From NCBI RefSeq assembly GCF_012922555.1, contig NZ_WIPK01000002.1:275134-339133 (forward strand): 64,000 bases of DNA, written 5' to 3'. Within the stretch, counting starts at the first letter, position 1. Each line of letters opens with the position of its first letter. Made by a program: the position numbers and the translations under genes. The notes below the pieces were generated by a model. That model saw only the letters and a list, made by a program, of their open reading frames with translations, was not told the origin of the DNA and did not search any database. Of this stretch, positions 41,685 to 50,687 are shown piece after piece. The DNA comes from Paraclostridium dentum. GTDB taxonomy: Bacteria > Bacillota > Clostridia > Peptostreptococcales > Peptostreptococcaceae.

Positions 41685-41708
41685 TAAAATTTAATAATAA
41701 ATAAAATT

Positions 41709-41732
41709 AAGGAGGAAATTTATTTCCTCCTT
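41709..41732. terminator. Terminator after dlt operon
   Basis: AAGGAGGAAAT / ATTTCCTCCTT, 11-bp perfect stem with two-base gap, between dltC and a convergent small gene. The stem includes an AAGGAGG sequence, but no start codon follows it. Confidence 0.8.
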
Positions 41733-41739
41733 GGTTTAT

Positions 41740-42042
41740 TTATAAAACATCGATATAATCCATATATTCAACTATATCATTATAAATTTCAAATACAGGA
41801 CTGATATTTTTCATAGTATTATCAAAGTATAATTTTATAACATCGTCAGTTTTATAAAGAACTAAATCTTTATTATCTTGATTTGTAAAAGATATAGTTT
41901 TTTCACTGTTATACTCATCAACATCAATAGTTTTTACAACACAATTATGTTTGCTTATTTTTGTAGCAATGTTGAAAAGTAAGTCATCAGTGCAGTTTTC
42001 TAGTCTTAAAACTAGACAATGATATGTAGTTTTAAAATTCAT
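41740..42042 (-). CDS. Hypothetical cytosolic protein
   Basis: 100 residues from the ATG preceded by AAGGAGGTTCCC; the frame continues upstream as an unsupported hydrophobic extension. Strand-helix mix (MNFKTTYHCLVLRLENCTD, then DDVIKLYFDNTMKNISPVFEIYND) without a family I recognise. Convergent with dltC and divergent from murJ. Confidence 0.65.
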   Translation of the reverse strand: MNFKTTYHCLVLRLENCTDDLLFNIATKISKHNCVVKTIDVDEYNSEKTISFTNQDNKDLVLYKTDDVIKLYFDNTMKNISPVFEIYNDIVEYMDYIDVL

Positions 42043-42218
42043 GGGAACCTCCTTGAATAAAGTCAAAATTTGGCATATTATAATGCCATATAAAAATTTT
42101 AACACATTTATATAAAAAAACAAATTTGCAAAATATAAAAATAAATATATAATATATAAAATAGACTAGTTAAGGAAATAATTAAATTAAACTTAAGATT
42201 CAGAGGAGACGAAGTTTT

Positions 42219-43766
42219 ATGTCAAAAGTAGCAAAAGCAGCTGTCGGGTTAATGGCTGCAACATTAATAGCCAAGATACTAGGATTTGGTCGTGAACTAG
42301 CACTAGCATCAGCGTATGGAGCATCAGGTACTAGTGATGCATTCTTAGTAGCTATGAATATACCTGCAGTTATATTCTCGGCAATAGGAACATCTTTAGG
42401 AACTGCATTTATACCTCTATACTGTGACTTAGAGGCTAAACAAGGAAAAAAAGCTTCCCTTAGATTTTCGAATAACGTACTTAATATAGTTGTTTTGTTA
42501 TGTTTAATAACTTCTTTAGTAGGAGTTGTTTTTACAGAACCAATTGTTAAGTTGTTTGCGGTTGGATTTAAAGGAGAAACATTAACTCAAGCTATATATT
42601 TTACAAGAGTACTAATTCTTGGAATGGCATTTTTAGGAATGAGTTACATAATGATGGCATTTTTACAAGTTAAAGAAAACTTTGTAATACCAGGGCTTAT
42701 GTCTGTACCATATAATATGCTTATTATAATTTCTATATTTTTAAGTGTAACAATTAATCCAAACTTATTACCTTGGGGTACTTTAATTGGATTATCTTTA
42801 CAATTTATATTCCAATATCCATTTGCTCGTAAAAAAGGATTTAAGTACAGACCATATATAAATTTAAAAGATGAATACTTAAAGAGAATGTTATGGCTAA
42901 TAGGACCTGTTTTAATAGGTGTAGCGGTAACTCAAGTTAATAGTATAGTAGATAGAACAATAGCTTCTACATTGGTAGAAGGAAGTATTTCTGCGCTTAA
43001 TTATGCAACAAAATTAAATCAGTTTGTAATGGGTATGTTTATAGTTTCTATATCTTCGGTTATATACCCAATGCTTTCTAAATTATCTACAGAGAATAAT
43101 AAGAAGAAATTTAAAGAATCAATAGTAACAGCTATAAACGTAGTTACATTAATAATAATACCTATTTCTGTAGGGGCTATAATACTTGCTGAGCCTATAG
43201 TTAAATTATTATTCCAAAGAGGAGAGTTTGATGCTAGAGCTACGCAAATGACAGCTATAGCACTTATATTCTATTCAATTGGTATGTTAGGATTTGGACT
43301 AAGAGATATTTTAGGAAAAATATTCTATTCATTACAAGATACTAAAACACCAATGATAAATGGTATTATTGCAATGGTATTAAATATTGTATTAAACTTA
43401 GCTTTTGTAAAATATACTAATATGGGATTAGGTGGACTTGCATTTGCTACAAGTATTTCTTCTTTAGTAACTATAGCATTATTATCTGTAAGTCTAAGAA
43501 GAAAAATAGGTGCTTTCGGTGGTAAGAAAATTATCTCAGTTCTTATAAAGTCGATAATAGCTGCACTTTTAATGGCACTTGTAACTAAATTTACGTATAA
43601 TGCTATAGATGCATTTTTAAGTGCTGGATTTATACAAGATGCAATTAAGTTAGCTATATCTGTAGGCTTAGGTGCTATAGTATATGCAGTTTCAATAATT
43701 GTATTAAGAGTAGATGAAGTTAAATTAATATTTAAAATGATAAATAAAAAAGTAAAACGTAAATAA
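42219..43766 (+). CDS. murJ: Lipid II flippase MurJ
   Basis: 515 residues with about fourteen membrane helices (MOP superfamily). Signature features include the N-terminal GFGRELALASAYGASGTSDAFLVAMNIP with conserved Arg, and LLFQRGEFDARAT near residue 330, typical of MurJ/MviN. It flips lipid II for peptidoglycan synthesis. GAGGAGACG lies about 8 bases before the ATG. Single gene with own terminator; next to dlt genes, it belongs to the cell-envelope block. Essentiality cannot be judged, since other flippases may exist. Confidence 0.92.
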   Translation: MSKVAKAAVGLMAATLIAKILGFGRELALASAYGASGTSDAFLVAMNIPAVIFSAIGTSLGTAFIPLYCDLEAKQGKKASLRFSNNVLNIVVLLCLITSLVGVVFTEPIVKLFAVGFKGETLTQAIYFTRVLILGMAFLGMSYIMMAFLQVKENFVIPGLMSVPYNMLIIISIFLSVTINPNLLPWGTLIGLSLQFIFQYPFARKKGFKYRPYINLKDEYLKRMLWLIGPVLIGVAVTQVNSIVDRTIASTLVEGSISALNYATKLNQFVMGMFIVSISSVIYPMLSKLSTENNKKKFKESIVTAINVVTLIIIPISVGAIILAEPIVKLLFQRGEFDARATQMTAIALIFYSIGMLGFGLRDILGKIFYSLQDTKTPMINGIIAMVLNIVLNLAFVKYTNMGLGGLAFATSISSLVTIALLSVSLRRKIGAFGGKKIISVLIKSIIAALLMALVTKFTYNAIDAFLSAGFIQDAIKLAISVGLGAIVYAVSIIVLRVDEVKLIFKMINKKVKRK

Positions 43767-43787
43767 ATAAGTAAGTAAAATATAGAG

Positions 43788-43820
43788 AAAAAAAGCTACA
43801 GATTAATCTGTAGCTTTTTT
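43788..43820 (+). terminator. Terminator after murJ
   Basis: 15-bp perfect stem (AAAAAGCTACAGATT and complement) around a single A, ending in a T-run. Confidence 0.9.
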
Positions 43821-43947
43821 GTTTTAAAATTATTAATATATATAATAATTAGAAAATAAAGTTTATTTAACAATAAAAAGGAAATATATGTTAACTTGTA
43901 GAAATATAATATTAAAGTAAGAAAAAATAAAATAAATAGGTGATGTA

Positions 43948-44559
43948 ATGAGCAATAAATTAAATGAAGGTAATTATGAGCTTGTTTTAAAACATACAAT
44001 AAAAAACTTTCAACAATCCAATATTGATCAAATATTACAAATGTCAAATTCTACATACAATCATGATGAAAAATACTTCAAAATTAAATTCCTAAACACA
44101 TTTTTAAAAGCACAATATCCATCTGGAAAAATCTTAACAGAATCTAATGAAATTATAACTGACATAGCTACAAATATATTGATATTAAGGTTTTTAACTA
44201 ATGCAAAGGGAATAAAAGAAACTAAAAAATACTTAACTTACAAAGAAATTGAAGGTGGATATGTTTATTATCCAAATTTTAAATCAAGAACTATTAAGAA
44301 ATTAATTGATAGTTATGGTAAGGAAATAGAAAAATTTAAATTACATATGGAAAACATAGGGGCTGAAAAATTAGAAATAGGGGATATTTCATATAAGGTA
44401 AGATTTATAAATGATACTTATGTAGTGTTTGTGTTATGGGAAGGTGATGAGGAGTTAGATCCATCTGGAAATATACTATTTGACTCTAATATAAGCTATT
44501 ATTTTAATGCTGAGGATTTAGCGGTTGTTCCAGAGATAATATTACTAAATTTAAAATAA
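43948..44559 (+). CDS. DUF3786 family protein
   Basis: 203 residues. The pattern WEGDEELDPSGNILFDSNISYYFNAEDLAVVPEIIL at the C-terminus and KYFKIKFLNTFLKAQYPSGKI near residues 50-70, with ILILRFLTNAKGI, is typical of DUF3786 proteins, found in anaerobes near corrinoid or folate enzymes. No cofactor genes are adjacent here. AGGTGATG lies upstream of the ATG. Function unknown. Confidence 0.85.
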   Translation: MSNKLNEGNYELVLKHTIKNFQQSNIDQILQMSNSTYNHDEKYFKIKFLNTFLKAQYPSGKILTESNEIITDIATNILILRFLTNAKGIKETKKYLTYKEIEGGYVYYPNFKSRTIKKLIDSYGKEIEKFKLHMENIGAEKLEIGDISYKVRFINDTYVVFVLWEGDEELDPSGNILFDSNISYYFNAEDLAVVPEIILLNLK

Positions 44560-44634
44560 ATATTGAATTAGAATGTCATAAATTGTTAATTATCATAATA
44601 TATACTATTAATAGATTAGAGGGGGTACCTAATT

Positions 44635-44757
44635 ATGAATATATCTGGAAGTATAAGAAGTGTGAAGAAAAAACAAAGTAAATTATACACATTGCTTGCA
44701 ATAGCTGATGTATTAGTACTAGCTGCTTCATTTGGAATTATAATGATAAATTATTAG
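44635..44757 (+). CDS. Small single-helix membrane protein
   Basis: 40 residues, too short for many gene callers: basic N-terminus MNISGSIRSVKKKQSK then one helix LYTLLAIADVLVLAASFGII. GAGGGGG lies 8-14 bases before the ATG, and a strong terminator follows 5 bases past the stop, so the short frame is a genuine transcription unit. Function unknown. Confidence 0.65.
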   Translation: MNISGSIRSVKKKQSKLYTLLAIADVLVLAASFGIIMINY

Positions 44758-44761
44758 AATT

Positions 44762-44792
44762 AAAAGGCTGTTTCATTTGAGACAGCCTTTTT
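44762..44792 (+). terminator. Terminator of the small membrane gene
   Basis: AAAAGGCTGT / ACAGCCTTTTT with inner TC/GA pair and T-run. Confidence 0.85.
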
Positions 44793-44886
44793 ACGCTTAA
44801 ATAAATTATGATTGCTAAAAATCTTCAAATAACCCATTAAACTTATGTATATCAAAATTATATGTTTTGAGCGTAAAAAAGCCTTT

Positions 44887-44932
44887 GAGCAACGGACGAA
44901 GTCGTTGGCGAAATGAGTGGAGCGAATTTTTT
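44887..44932. repeat. GC-rich dispersed repeat element, copy 2
   Basis: GAGCAACGGACGAAGTCGTT followed by GGCGAAATGAGTGGAGCGAA and a T-run, just upstream of the Nudix gene. Related to 16184-16250. CAACGG / TCGTTG pairs; the adjacent T-run could make it a terminator-like element. Confidence 0.6.
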
Positions 44933-44979
44933 TCATTTATATTATAATGGTATATATAATAAAAACTTGGGAGGATACG

Positions 44980-45537
44980 ATGGAATATATAGAGCAAATA
45001 AAAAACTATAAACCTATAAATGAACAGGAAAAAAATGATAGAGAATTAATATTAGAGTGTATAGAAAAGTACGACGATATATTAACTAGAGATAATAAGA
45101 TTTGTCATATAACGAGTTCAGGGTTTATTGTTAATAAAAATAGAGATAAAGTACTTATGATACATCACAATATATACAACTCATGGGGATGGACAGGTGG
45201 TCATGCAGATGGGGATAGTGATTTATTAAATGTAGCTATAAAAGAAGCCAAAGAAGAAACTGGAATTAAAAGTGTTAAACCGATAACTGATGAAATTTGT
45301 TCGATAGAAATTTTAACAGTTAATTCTCATATAAAGAGAGGAAATTTTGTATCAGCACATTTGCATTTATCCGTAGCTTATATTTTAGAAGCTGATGAAA
45401 ATGAAGAGCTTTTTATTAAGGAAGATGAAAATAGTGGAGTAAGATGGATACCAATAGATGAAATTGAGGACAATGTAAATGAGGAGCATATGATAAGTAT
45501 TTACAATAAACTTATACAAAAAGCTAAAAATATTTAA
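44980..45537 (+). CDS. Nudix hydrolase
   Basis: 185 residues from the ATG following GGGAGGATACG; the frame extends upstream without ribosome site. The Nudix box is [24 protein letters not shown] (read in two parts: [11 protein letters not shown] and [13 protein letters not shown], about residues 74-97), with all key Glu residues. Flanking strands ([34 protein letters not shown]) fit the fold. Substrate unknown; the size resembles Nudix enzymes of the isopentenyl or nucleotide-sugar type. A terminator with a 15-bp stem follows. Confidence 0.9.
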   Translation: MEYIEQIKNYKPINEQEKNDRELILECIEKYDDILTRDNKICHITSSGFIVNKNRDKVLMIHHNIYNSWGWTGGHADGDSDLLNVAIKEAKEETGIKSVKPITDEICSIEILTVNSHIKRGNFVSAHLHLSVAYILEADENEELFIKEDENSGVRWIPIDEIEDNVNEEHMISIYNKLIQKAKNI

Positions 45538-45543
45538 AAAATT

Positions 45544-45597
45544 AAGCTATGCTAGAACGTAGCTATTTGAATATAAGTTCTAGCATAGCTTTTTTAT
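45544..45597. terminator. Terminator after Nudix gene
   Basis: 15-bp perfect stem AAGCTATGCTAGAAC / GTTCTAGCATAGCTT, 18-base loop and T-run, between convergent genes. Confidence 0.9.
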
Positions 45598-45605
45598 CTT
45601 AAGAC

Positions 45606-46343
45606 TTAAGACGTAAGTCTATAGTTATTTTTACATGATTCTAACATTTTTTCTAATTTAATTTTTGGATCTTTATTATTATGACGAGGATTTGAAGCTT
45701 GCTTTAAATAATTCTTATATTCTTTAGATTCTTTTTTGAAAAATTTGTATATAGAAAGATTAAATAGATTTTCATTTTCTTTGAAATTAATATAGTTTAG
45801 ATAAGAGTTTTTGATATCATGATTAGAGTTTAATAAATTATATATTTTAGATTTTATTATATCTAAATTGTTTATTAGATTTTCTGTATTTATATCGAGT
45901 TCATTGTTAACAAATGAACAGTTTTTAGAGCTATTAGTGAGAACAGATAATACATCATACTGAGCTAATTTTATTTCTTTTACAAAATAATTATATAAGA
46001 AGAATAAATCTCCGAGTTCTTTTTCAGGTTTAAATTCTCCTTGCGAAATTAATTTAATTGACTTTAATTCTTTATATGATGATACAGTAAGCTGCGTTCC
46101 ATTATTAAAAACTATGGTATTGGGAAATGAAATATCTTTAAAATCAATGGGACCAAGTAAAATTTTATCTTTAACTTTAAAAAAACTTTCTCCTTGATAT
46201 ATTATAAAATCATTACCATAATTGTAATAAATGGTCTTGGTTGGAACTATATCACCAAATTTAAACTCATTTAACTTATCATAAGATTTTATTAAATTAC
46301 CACTATTACCTAGTATTGGATAATAGAAACATTCAAATAACAT
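45606..46343 (-). CDS. Hypothetical protein
   Basis: 245 residues, soluble. The N-terminal half is strand-rich (GDIVPTKTIYYNYGNDFIIYQGESFFKVKDKILLGPIDF); the C-terminal half is helical and basic (NLSIYKFFKKESKEYKNYLKQ; KIKLEKMLESCKNNYRL). No signal peptide or membrane segment. AGGAGGATTTAT precedes the ATG. Family not recognised. Isolated between a Nudix and a dipeptidase gene. Confidence 0.6.
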   Translation of the reverse strand: MLFECFYYPILGNSGNLIKSYDKLNEFKFGDIVPTKTIYYNYGNDFIIYQGESFFKVKDKILLGPIDFKDISFPNTIVFNNGTQLTVSSYKELKSIKLISQGEFKPEKELGDLFFLYNYFVKEIKLAQYDVLSVLTNSSKNCSFVNNELDINTENLINNLDIIKSKIYNLLNSNHDIKNSYLNYINFKENENLFNLSIYKFFKKESKEYKNYLKQASNPRHNNKDPKIKLEKMLESCKNNYRLTS

Positions 46344-46557
46344 ATAAATCCTCCTATTTTTATATTATAATTTGTTAAAAAATTATTTATCTTATACTTT
46401 AAATATAGCTAAAGCTCCTATATATATCAACTATAATATTAAAAGAAAATAAGATTAAAAACATCAATCATTGACATTTATATTTATTATAGATATTTAA
46501 AGGAACTAAACCTATAATATTAGTATATGAATAAAATAAAATTTGGGGGTATTTTAA

Positions 46558-47496
46558 GTGAAATTTATAGATTTACATTGCGATACGATAGATTTATTAA
46601 TGTTAGGAAAAGGTGGAAGTAATTTAAGTCAAAATGAACACTGCATAGATATAAAAAAACTAAAAGAAGGTAACTGTTTAGCCCAGACATTTGCATTATA
46701 TGTTGATATTGCTGAACATAAAAATGCATATAAGCACTGCATGAATATGGCAAATAAATTCCATGAAGAGATAAAATTAAATAATGAATTTATAGGCTTA
46801 GCTACTAACTATACAGAAATACTAAAAAATGAAAAAGAAGGTAAAATGAGTGCACTTTTAGCAATAGAGGAAGGTGCTGTTTTAGAGGGCAATATAGAAA
46901 ATTTGAAAAAATTCTATGATCTTGGAGTTAGAATGATTACATTAACATGGAACCATGAAAATGAAATTGGGTATCCACATATAAAGCCAGAAAATGCAAC
47001 TAAGGGACTAAAACCATTTGGAATTGACGTTGTTGAAAATATGAATGATTTAGGTATGATTGTAGATGTATCACATTTATCTGATGCAGGCTTTTATGAT
47101 GTAGCAAAGGTATCTACAAAACCATTTATTGCAACTCATTCAAATTCAAGAGAAATGACTAAACATAGTAGAAACTTAACTGATGAAATGATTAAGATAT
47201 TAGCAAATGCAGGAGGTGTAACTGGAATAAACTTCTGTAGTGCATTTATAGGTGAAACTCCTATGACTATGATAAGTGATATGGTAAGACATATAAAACA
47301 TATGAGAAATATAGGAGGAATAGATGTAATAGCACTTGGTTCAGATTTTGATGGAATAGAGTCTCCTGTTGAAATTAAAAATTCAAGTGAAATGAATAAG
47401 CTTGCAATACAGTTAGAAAAAGAAGGTTTTAAAGTTGATGAGATAGAAAAGATTTTTTATAAAAATGCACTTAGAGTAATTAAAGATGTAATGTAA
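46558..47496 (+). CDS. Membrane dipeptidase (renal dipeptidase family)
   Basis: 312 residues. Zinc residues of the amidohydrolase-like family are visible: DLHCDT at the N-terminus, LAIEEGAVLEG (bridging Glu), VDVSHLSDAGF (His), FIATHSNSRE (His) and LGSDFDGIES (Asp). These enzymes split dipeptides, including some with D-residues. GTG start at 46558 with GGGGGT 8 bases upstream. No signal peptide, so cytosolic. Monocistronic with terminator. Confidence 0.92.
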   Translation: MKFIDLHCDTIDLLMLGKGGSNLSQNEHCIDIKKLKEGNCLAQTFALYVDIAEHKNAYKHCMNMANKFHEEIKLNNEFIGLATNYTEILKNEKEGKMSALLAIEEGAVLEGNIENLKKFYDLGVRMITLTWNHENEIGYPHIKPENATKGLKPFGIDVVENMNDLGMIVDVSHLSDAGFYDVAKVSTKPFIATHSNSREMTKHSRNLTDEMIKILANAGGVTGINFCSAFIGETPMTMISDMVRHIKHMRNIGGIDVIALGSDFDGIESPVEIKNSSEMNKLAIQLEKEGFKVDEIEKIFYKNALRVIKDVM

Positions 47497-47497
47497 G

Positions 47498-47536
47498 AAA
47501 CAGGCTCATTCTATTTAATAGAATGAGCCTGTTTTT
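47498..47536. terminator. Terminator between dipeptidase and secreted protein genes
   Basis: 17-bp perfect stem AAACAGGCTCATTCTAT / ATAGAATGAGCCTGTTT with short loop. Confidence 0.9.
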
Positions 47537-47542
47537 GAGTGT

Positions 47543-47887
47543 CTATTTTATTAACTCTAAATATCCACTTGGGTGGAAATAGTAAATATGACTAGTCTCT
47601 TGGTCAACGAAATATCCCATATCAGTTTCAACGTCTGGTAAGAATACGTATCCTTTTAAACCTTTGTCTTGTAAAGCTTTAAAATTATCTGAAGTTCCTT
47701 GGAATATGTAGTTTACTTTGTCATTATTATTTATTAAAAGCTGTTGTGCATCAGCTTGAGTTAATGTATGTTGTTTTTGAACAGTTGCTTGATTATTATT
47801 TTCTTGAGCAAAAGTTATTTCATGAGTAGGATTTACTAAAAATAGTCCTCCAACTAATATTGATAAAACTAAGATTGATTTTTTCAT
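47543..47887 (-). CDS. Small secreted protein
   Basis: 114 residues: signal peptide (MKKSILVLSILVGGLFLVNP, cleavage probably after TFA-QE), then about 85 residues, Gln/Asn-rich at first (QENNNQATVQKQHTLTQADAQQ) and compact later (YIFQGTSDNFKALQDKGLKGYVFLPD, YFVDQETSHIYYFHPSGYLELI). AAAGGGG before the ATG. No known domain. Convergent with the dipeptidase gene. Confidence 0.7.
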   Translation of the reverse strand: MKKSILVLSILVGGLFLVNPTHEITFAQENNNQATVQKQHTLTQADAQQLLINNNDKVNYIFQGTSDNFKALQDKGLKGYVFLPDVETDMGYFVDQETSHIYYFHPSGYLELIK

Positions 47888-48122
47888 ATGTAAAACCCCT
47901 TTTCTTTATATAATATTTATTTAAGTATAATTGCTTATGTCTTTCTATATTTAAATATTACCATAGAAAAAATATAGATAACAGTTACACCGTTGTTACT
48001 TACGGTTACGAAATTGTAATTAAAAATGTGTTTAAAATATAAGTTAATAAATGTGAATATATACTCTTTTTAATTCCTATTATATAATTAGTATGTATGA
48101 AATTTTATTGAGAGAGGTTTTT

Positions 48123-49781
48123 ATGGCAGGAGAAGGAATCGTACTTAATTTACTAGAAAAAACTAGTTTTCTAATAGTGATTTTAATTTTAATGAGTAAA
48201 ATTAAAATCTTAAAGAATATATTAAAAAGTGAGCAAAATAATAAAAGAAATTTAATTATAATTTCAGGTGTATTTAGCTTTCTTGCTATTGTAGGAACGT
48301 ATCTTGGAATAGATGTGGATGGCTCTATGGCAAATGTGCGAAATATTGCGATAGTTTCAGGAGGAATGTTGTTTGGACCTATAGTAGGGGTTACAGCAGG
48401 CATTATTGCAGGAGTTCATAGATTTTTAATTGATATAAATGGGATAACAGCAATACCTTGCTTTTTAACGAGTGTGTTGGCGGGTGTTTTATCAGGATAT
48501 TTATGCAATAGAGTAAATAGTGATAAAAAATGGGTGGTTGGAATAATATGCGGAATGTTTGTTGAAAGCATGAGTATGGAAATTATTTTAATATTATCAA
48601 GACCTTATGATATAGCAGTGTCTATTGTAAGGCACATATATATACCTATGATGATAGGGCAAGTTGGAATAGGTTTTTTAATATCTATTTTGCAGAGTTT
48701 AAGAAGAGAAAAAGAAGAAATTGCAGCGCAACAAGCAAAGTTATCACTTGATATAGCAAACAAAACACTTCCATATTTTAGGAATATGAATAAAAACTCA
48801 TTAAATAAAGTTTGTGAAATAATAAAAAATGATATAGATGCTGATGCTGTATCGATTACAGATAGGAAGGTCGTATTGTCTTATGTTGGAATAGGAGAAG
48901 ATTATTTTAAAAATAACAATAAGACTTTAAGCAATATAACTAAAGAATGTATTATTAAAGGTGAAATTATATATATAAAAGAAGAACAAGAAGAATATTT
49001 AGTTGATAAAAAAACTCCTTTAAAAACAGCTATGATAATTCCCTTGAAAGAAAATGATGAAACTGTAGGAACATTAAAAATATACTACTCAAAGCAACGT
49101 GAAATAACAGAATCTAGACAAGCATTAGCTATTGGATTATCTCAAATGATATCTACATTGATGGAAATATCTAAGGTTGAGCAAATGAAAGAGGCAGCAA
49201 ATAAAGCTGAAATAAAGGCATTACAAACTCAAATAAATCCACATTTTTTATTTAATGCATTAAACACAATAACTTCATTTATACGAATAAATCCAGATAT
49301 AGCTAGAAATTTAATTATAAATTTAGCTACTTTTCTAAGATATAATTTAGAGTTTAGTGACACGACTATAGATATAAAAAAAGAATTAGAGCAAGTGAAA
49401 GCATATGTTGAAATCGAAAAAGCAAGATTTGGAGATAAGTTAAATGTAATTTATGATATAGATGAAGATGTTAATATAAAAATACCGAGTTTAATAATTC
49501 AACCATTAGTTGAAAATGCAATTATACATGGAATAAGAGCTAATGGAGGTCATGGAACTGTTAAAATTAGTGTTAAAAATAAAACTAATAAAATATATAT
49601 AAGTGTAGAAAATGATGGAGTAACTATAGATGAAGATATAATAAAAAAAGTTAAACATGGAAATATGCCAGAAAATAAAATTGGACTTTATAATGTACAT
49701 TTAAGAATGAAACTTATGTATGGTAAAGGCTTAAGTATAAAAAGACTAAATCCAGGTACAAAAATAGAATTTTCAATATAG
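48123..49781 (+). CDS. LytS/YpdA-type sensor histidine kinase
   Basis: 552 residues from the ATG after GAGAGG; the ATG at 48093 lacks a site. An N-terminal 5TM-LYT membrane domain (about 1-190, with SMANVRNIAIVSGGMLFGPIVGVTAGIIAGVHRF), a GAF-like domain (about 215-345), then a LytS-type kinase with phospho-acceptor box QTQINPHFLFNALNTI and ATP site LVENAIIHGI. Relatives sense cell-envelope state or extracellular pyruvate. Followed after 12 bases by its LytTR response regulator. The downstream PTS operon is a plausible target, not shown. Confidence 0.9.
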   Translation: MAGEGIVLNLLEKTSFLIVILILMSKIKILKNILKSEQNNKRNLIIISGVFSFLAIVGTYLGIDVDGSMANVRNIAIVSGGMLFGPIVGVTAGIIAGVHRFLIDINGITAIPCFLTSVLAGVLSGYLCNRVNSDKKWVVGIICGMFVESMSMEIILILSRPYDIAVSIVRHIYIPMMIGQVGIGFLISILQSLRREKEEIAAQQAKLSLDIANKTLPYFRNMNKNSLNKVCEIIKNDIDADAVSITDRKVVLSYVGIGEDYFKNNNKTLSNITKECIIKGEIIYIKEEQEEYLVDKKTPLKTAMIIPLKENDETVGTLKIYYSKQREITESRQALAIGLSQMISTLMEISKVEQMKEAANKAEIKALQTQINPHFLFNALNTITSFIRINPDIARNLIINLATFLRYNLEFSDTTIDIKKELEQVKAYVEIEKARFGDKLNVIYDIDEDVNIKIPSLIIQPLVENAIIHGIRANGGHGTVKISVKNKTNKIYISVENDGVTIDEDIIKKVKHGNMPENKIGLYNVHLRMKLMYGKGLSIKRLNPGTKIEFSI

Positions 49782-49793
49782 GAGGATTTACTA

Positions 49794-50534
49794 ATGAAGT
49801 GTATTATCGTAGAAGATGAATTTCCAGCAAGAGAAGAACTAAAATATTTTATTAAAAATCATAGTAATATTGAAATTGTAAGTGAATTTGATAATGGAAT
49901 AGATGTTTTAAAGTTTATACAAGAAAATAGCATAGATGTTATATTTTTAGATATAAACATACCTATGTTAGATGGTATATTGCTAGCTAAAACTATAAAT
50001 AAATTTAAGTACAAGCCTAAAATTGTATTTATAACAGCTTATAAAGAGCATGCAGTGGAGGCATTTGAATTAGAAGCTTTTGATTATGTATTAAAGCCTT
50101 ATTCGGATCAGAGAATAATAAATACATTAAATAAACTAAAAGACTGTGAAGAAAATGAAAAGGTTTTAAAAAGAGAACAAAATTTAGAAGAAAAAAGTGA
50201 TATGCAAGATACAATAACGATGTGGAAAAATGATAAAATTATAGTTTTAAAATTTGAGGATATATATTACTGCGAAGCAAACGAAAGAGAAACAATAGTT
50301 TATACAAAAGAAAATGAATATATAGTTAAAAGCTCTATTTCTGAGTTTTTCAAAAGTTTACCGAGTAATCAATTTTTTAAAACACATAGATCTTATATTG
50401 TTAATATAAATAAAATAAAAGAAATTATACCGTGGTTTAATAGTACATATATACTGAAGCTAAATGATATAAAAAAAGAAATTCCAGTTAGTAGAAGCAA
50501 TATAAAAGAATTTAGAAATACTATGCATATATAA
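49794..50534 (+). CDS. LytTR-family response regulator
   Basis: 246 residues. Receiver (1-120): acidic pair in VEDE, phospho-acceptor in VIFLDINIPMLDG, conserved Lys in VLKPYS. C-terminal LytTR DNA-binding domain (about 145-246) with IYYCEANERETIVYTKENEY and FFKTHRSYIVNINKIKEI. Partner of the LytS-like kinase just upstream (AGGAGGATTTACTA site before the ATG). Short linker with acidic helix between domains. Terminator directly after the stop. Confidence 0.9.
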   Translation: MKCIIVEDEFPAREELKYFIKNHSNIEIVSEFDNGIDVLKFIQENSIDVIFLDINIPMLDGILLAKTINKFKYKPKIVFITAYKEHAVEAFELEAFDYVLKPYSDQRIINTLNKLKDCEENEKVLKREQNLEEKSDMQDTITMWKNDKIIVLKFEDIYYCEANERETIVYTKENEYIVKSSISEFFKSLPSNQFFKTHRSYIVNINKIKEIIPWFNSTYILKLNDIKKEIPVSRSNIKEFRNTMHI

Positions 50535-50535
50535 T

Positions 50536-50564
50536 AGGTACTAAAGAAATTTAGTATCTTTTTT
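50536..50564 (+). terminator. Terminator after LytTR regulator
   Basis: GGTACTAAA / TTTAGTATC with GAAA loop and six T. Confidence 0.85.
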
Positions 50565-50590
50565 ATGTATAAAATTATATCTGAAATTCA

Positions 50591-50666
50591 TGGAAAATAT
50601 TCCAAAAAAAGAAATGTACAATTAGAAAAAATTCCAGTAAAATAAGCTTAAAGAAAACGTTAACAA
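50591..50666 (+). promoter_or_regulatory. Upstream region of PTS operon: palindrome and candidate cre site
   Basis: TGGAAAATATTCCA (50591-50604) is an inverted repeat that could bind the RpiR-type regulator encoded two genes downstream. AAGAAAACGTTAACAA (50651-50666) matches the CcpA cre consensus WTGNAANCGNWNNCAW with one mismatch, suggesting catabolite repression. Confidence 0.45.
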
Positions 50667-50687
50667 AATTCGACAGGAGGATATAAC

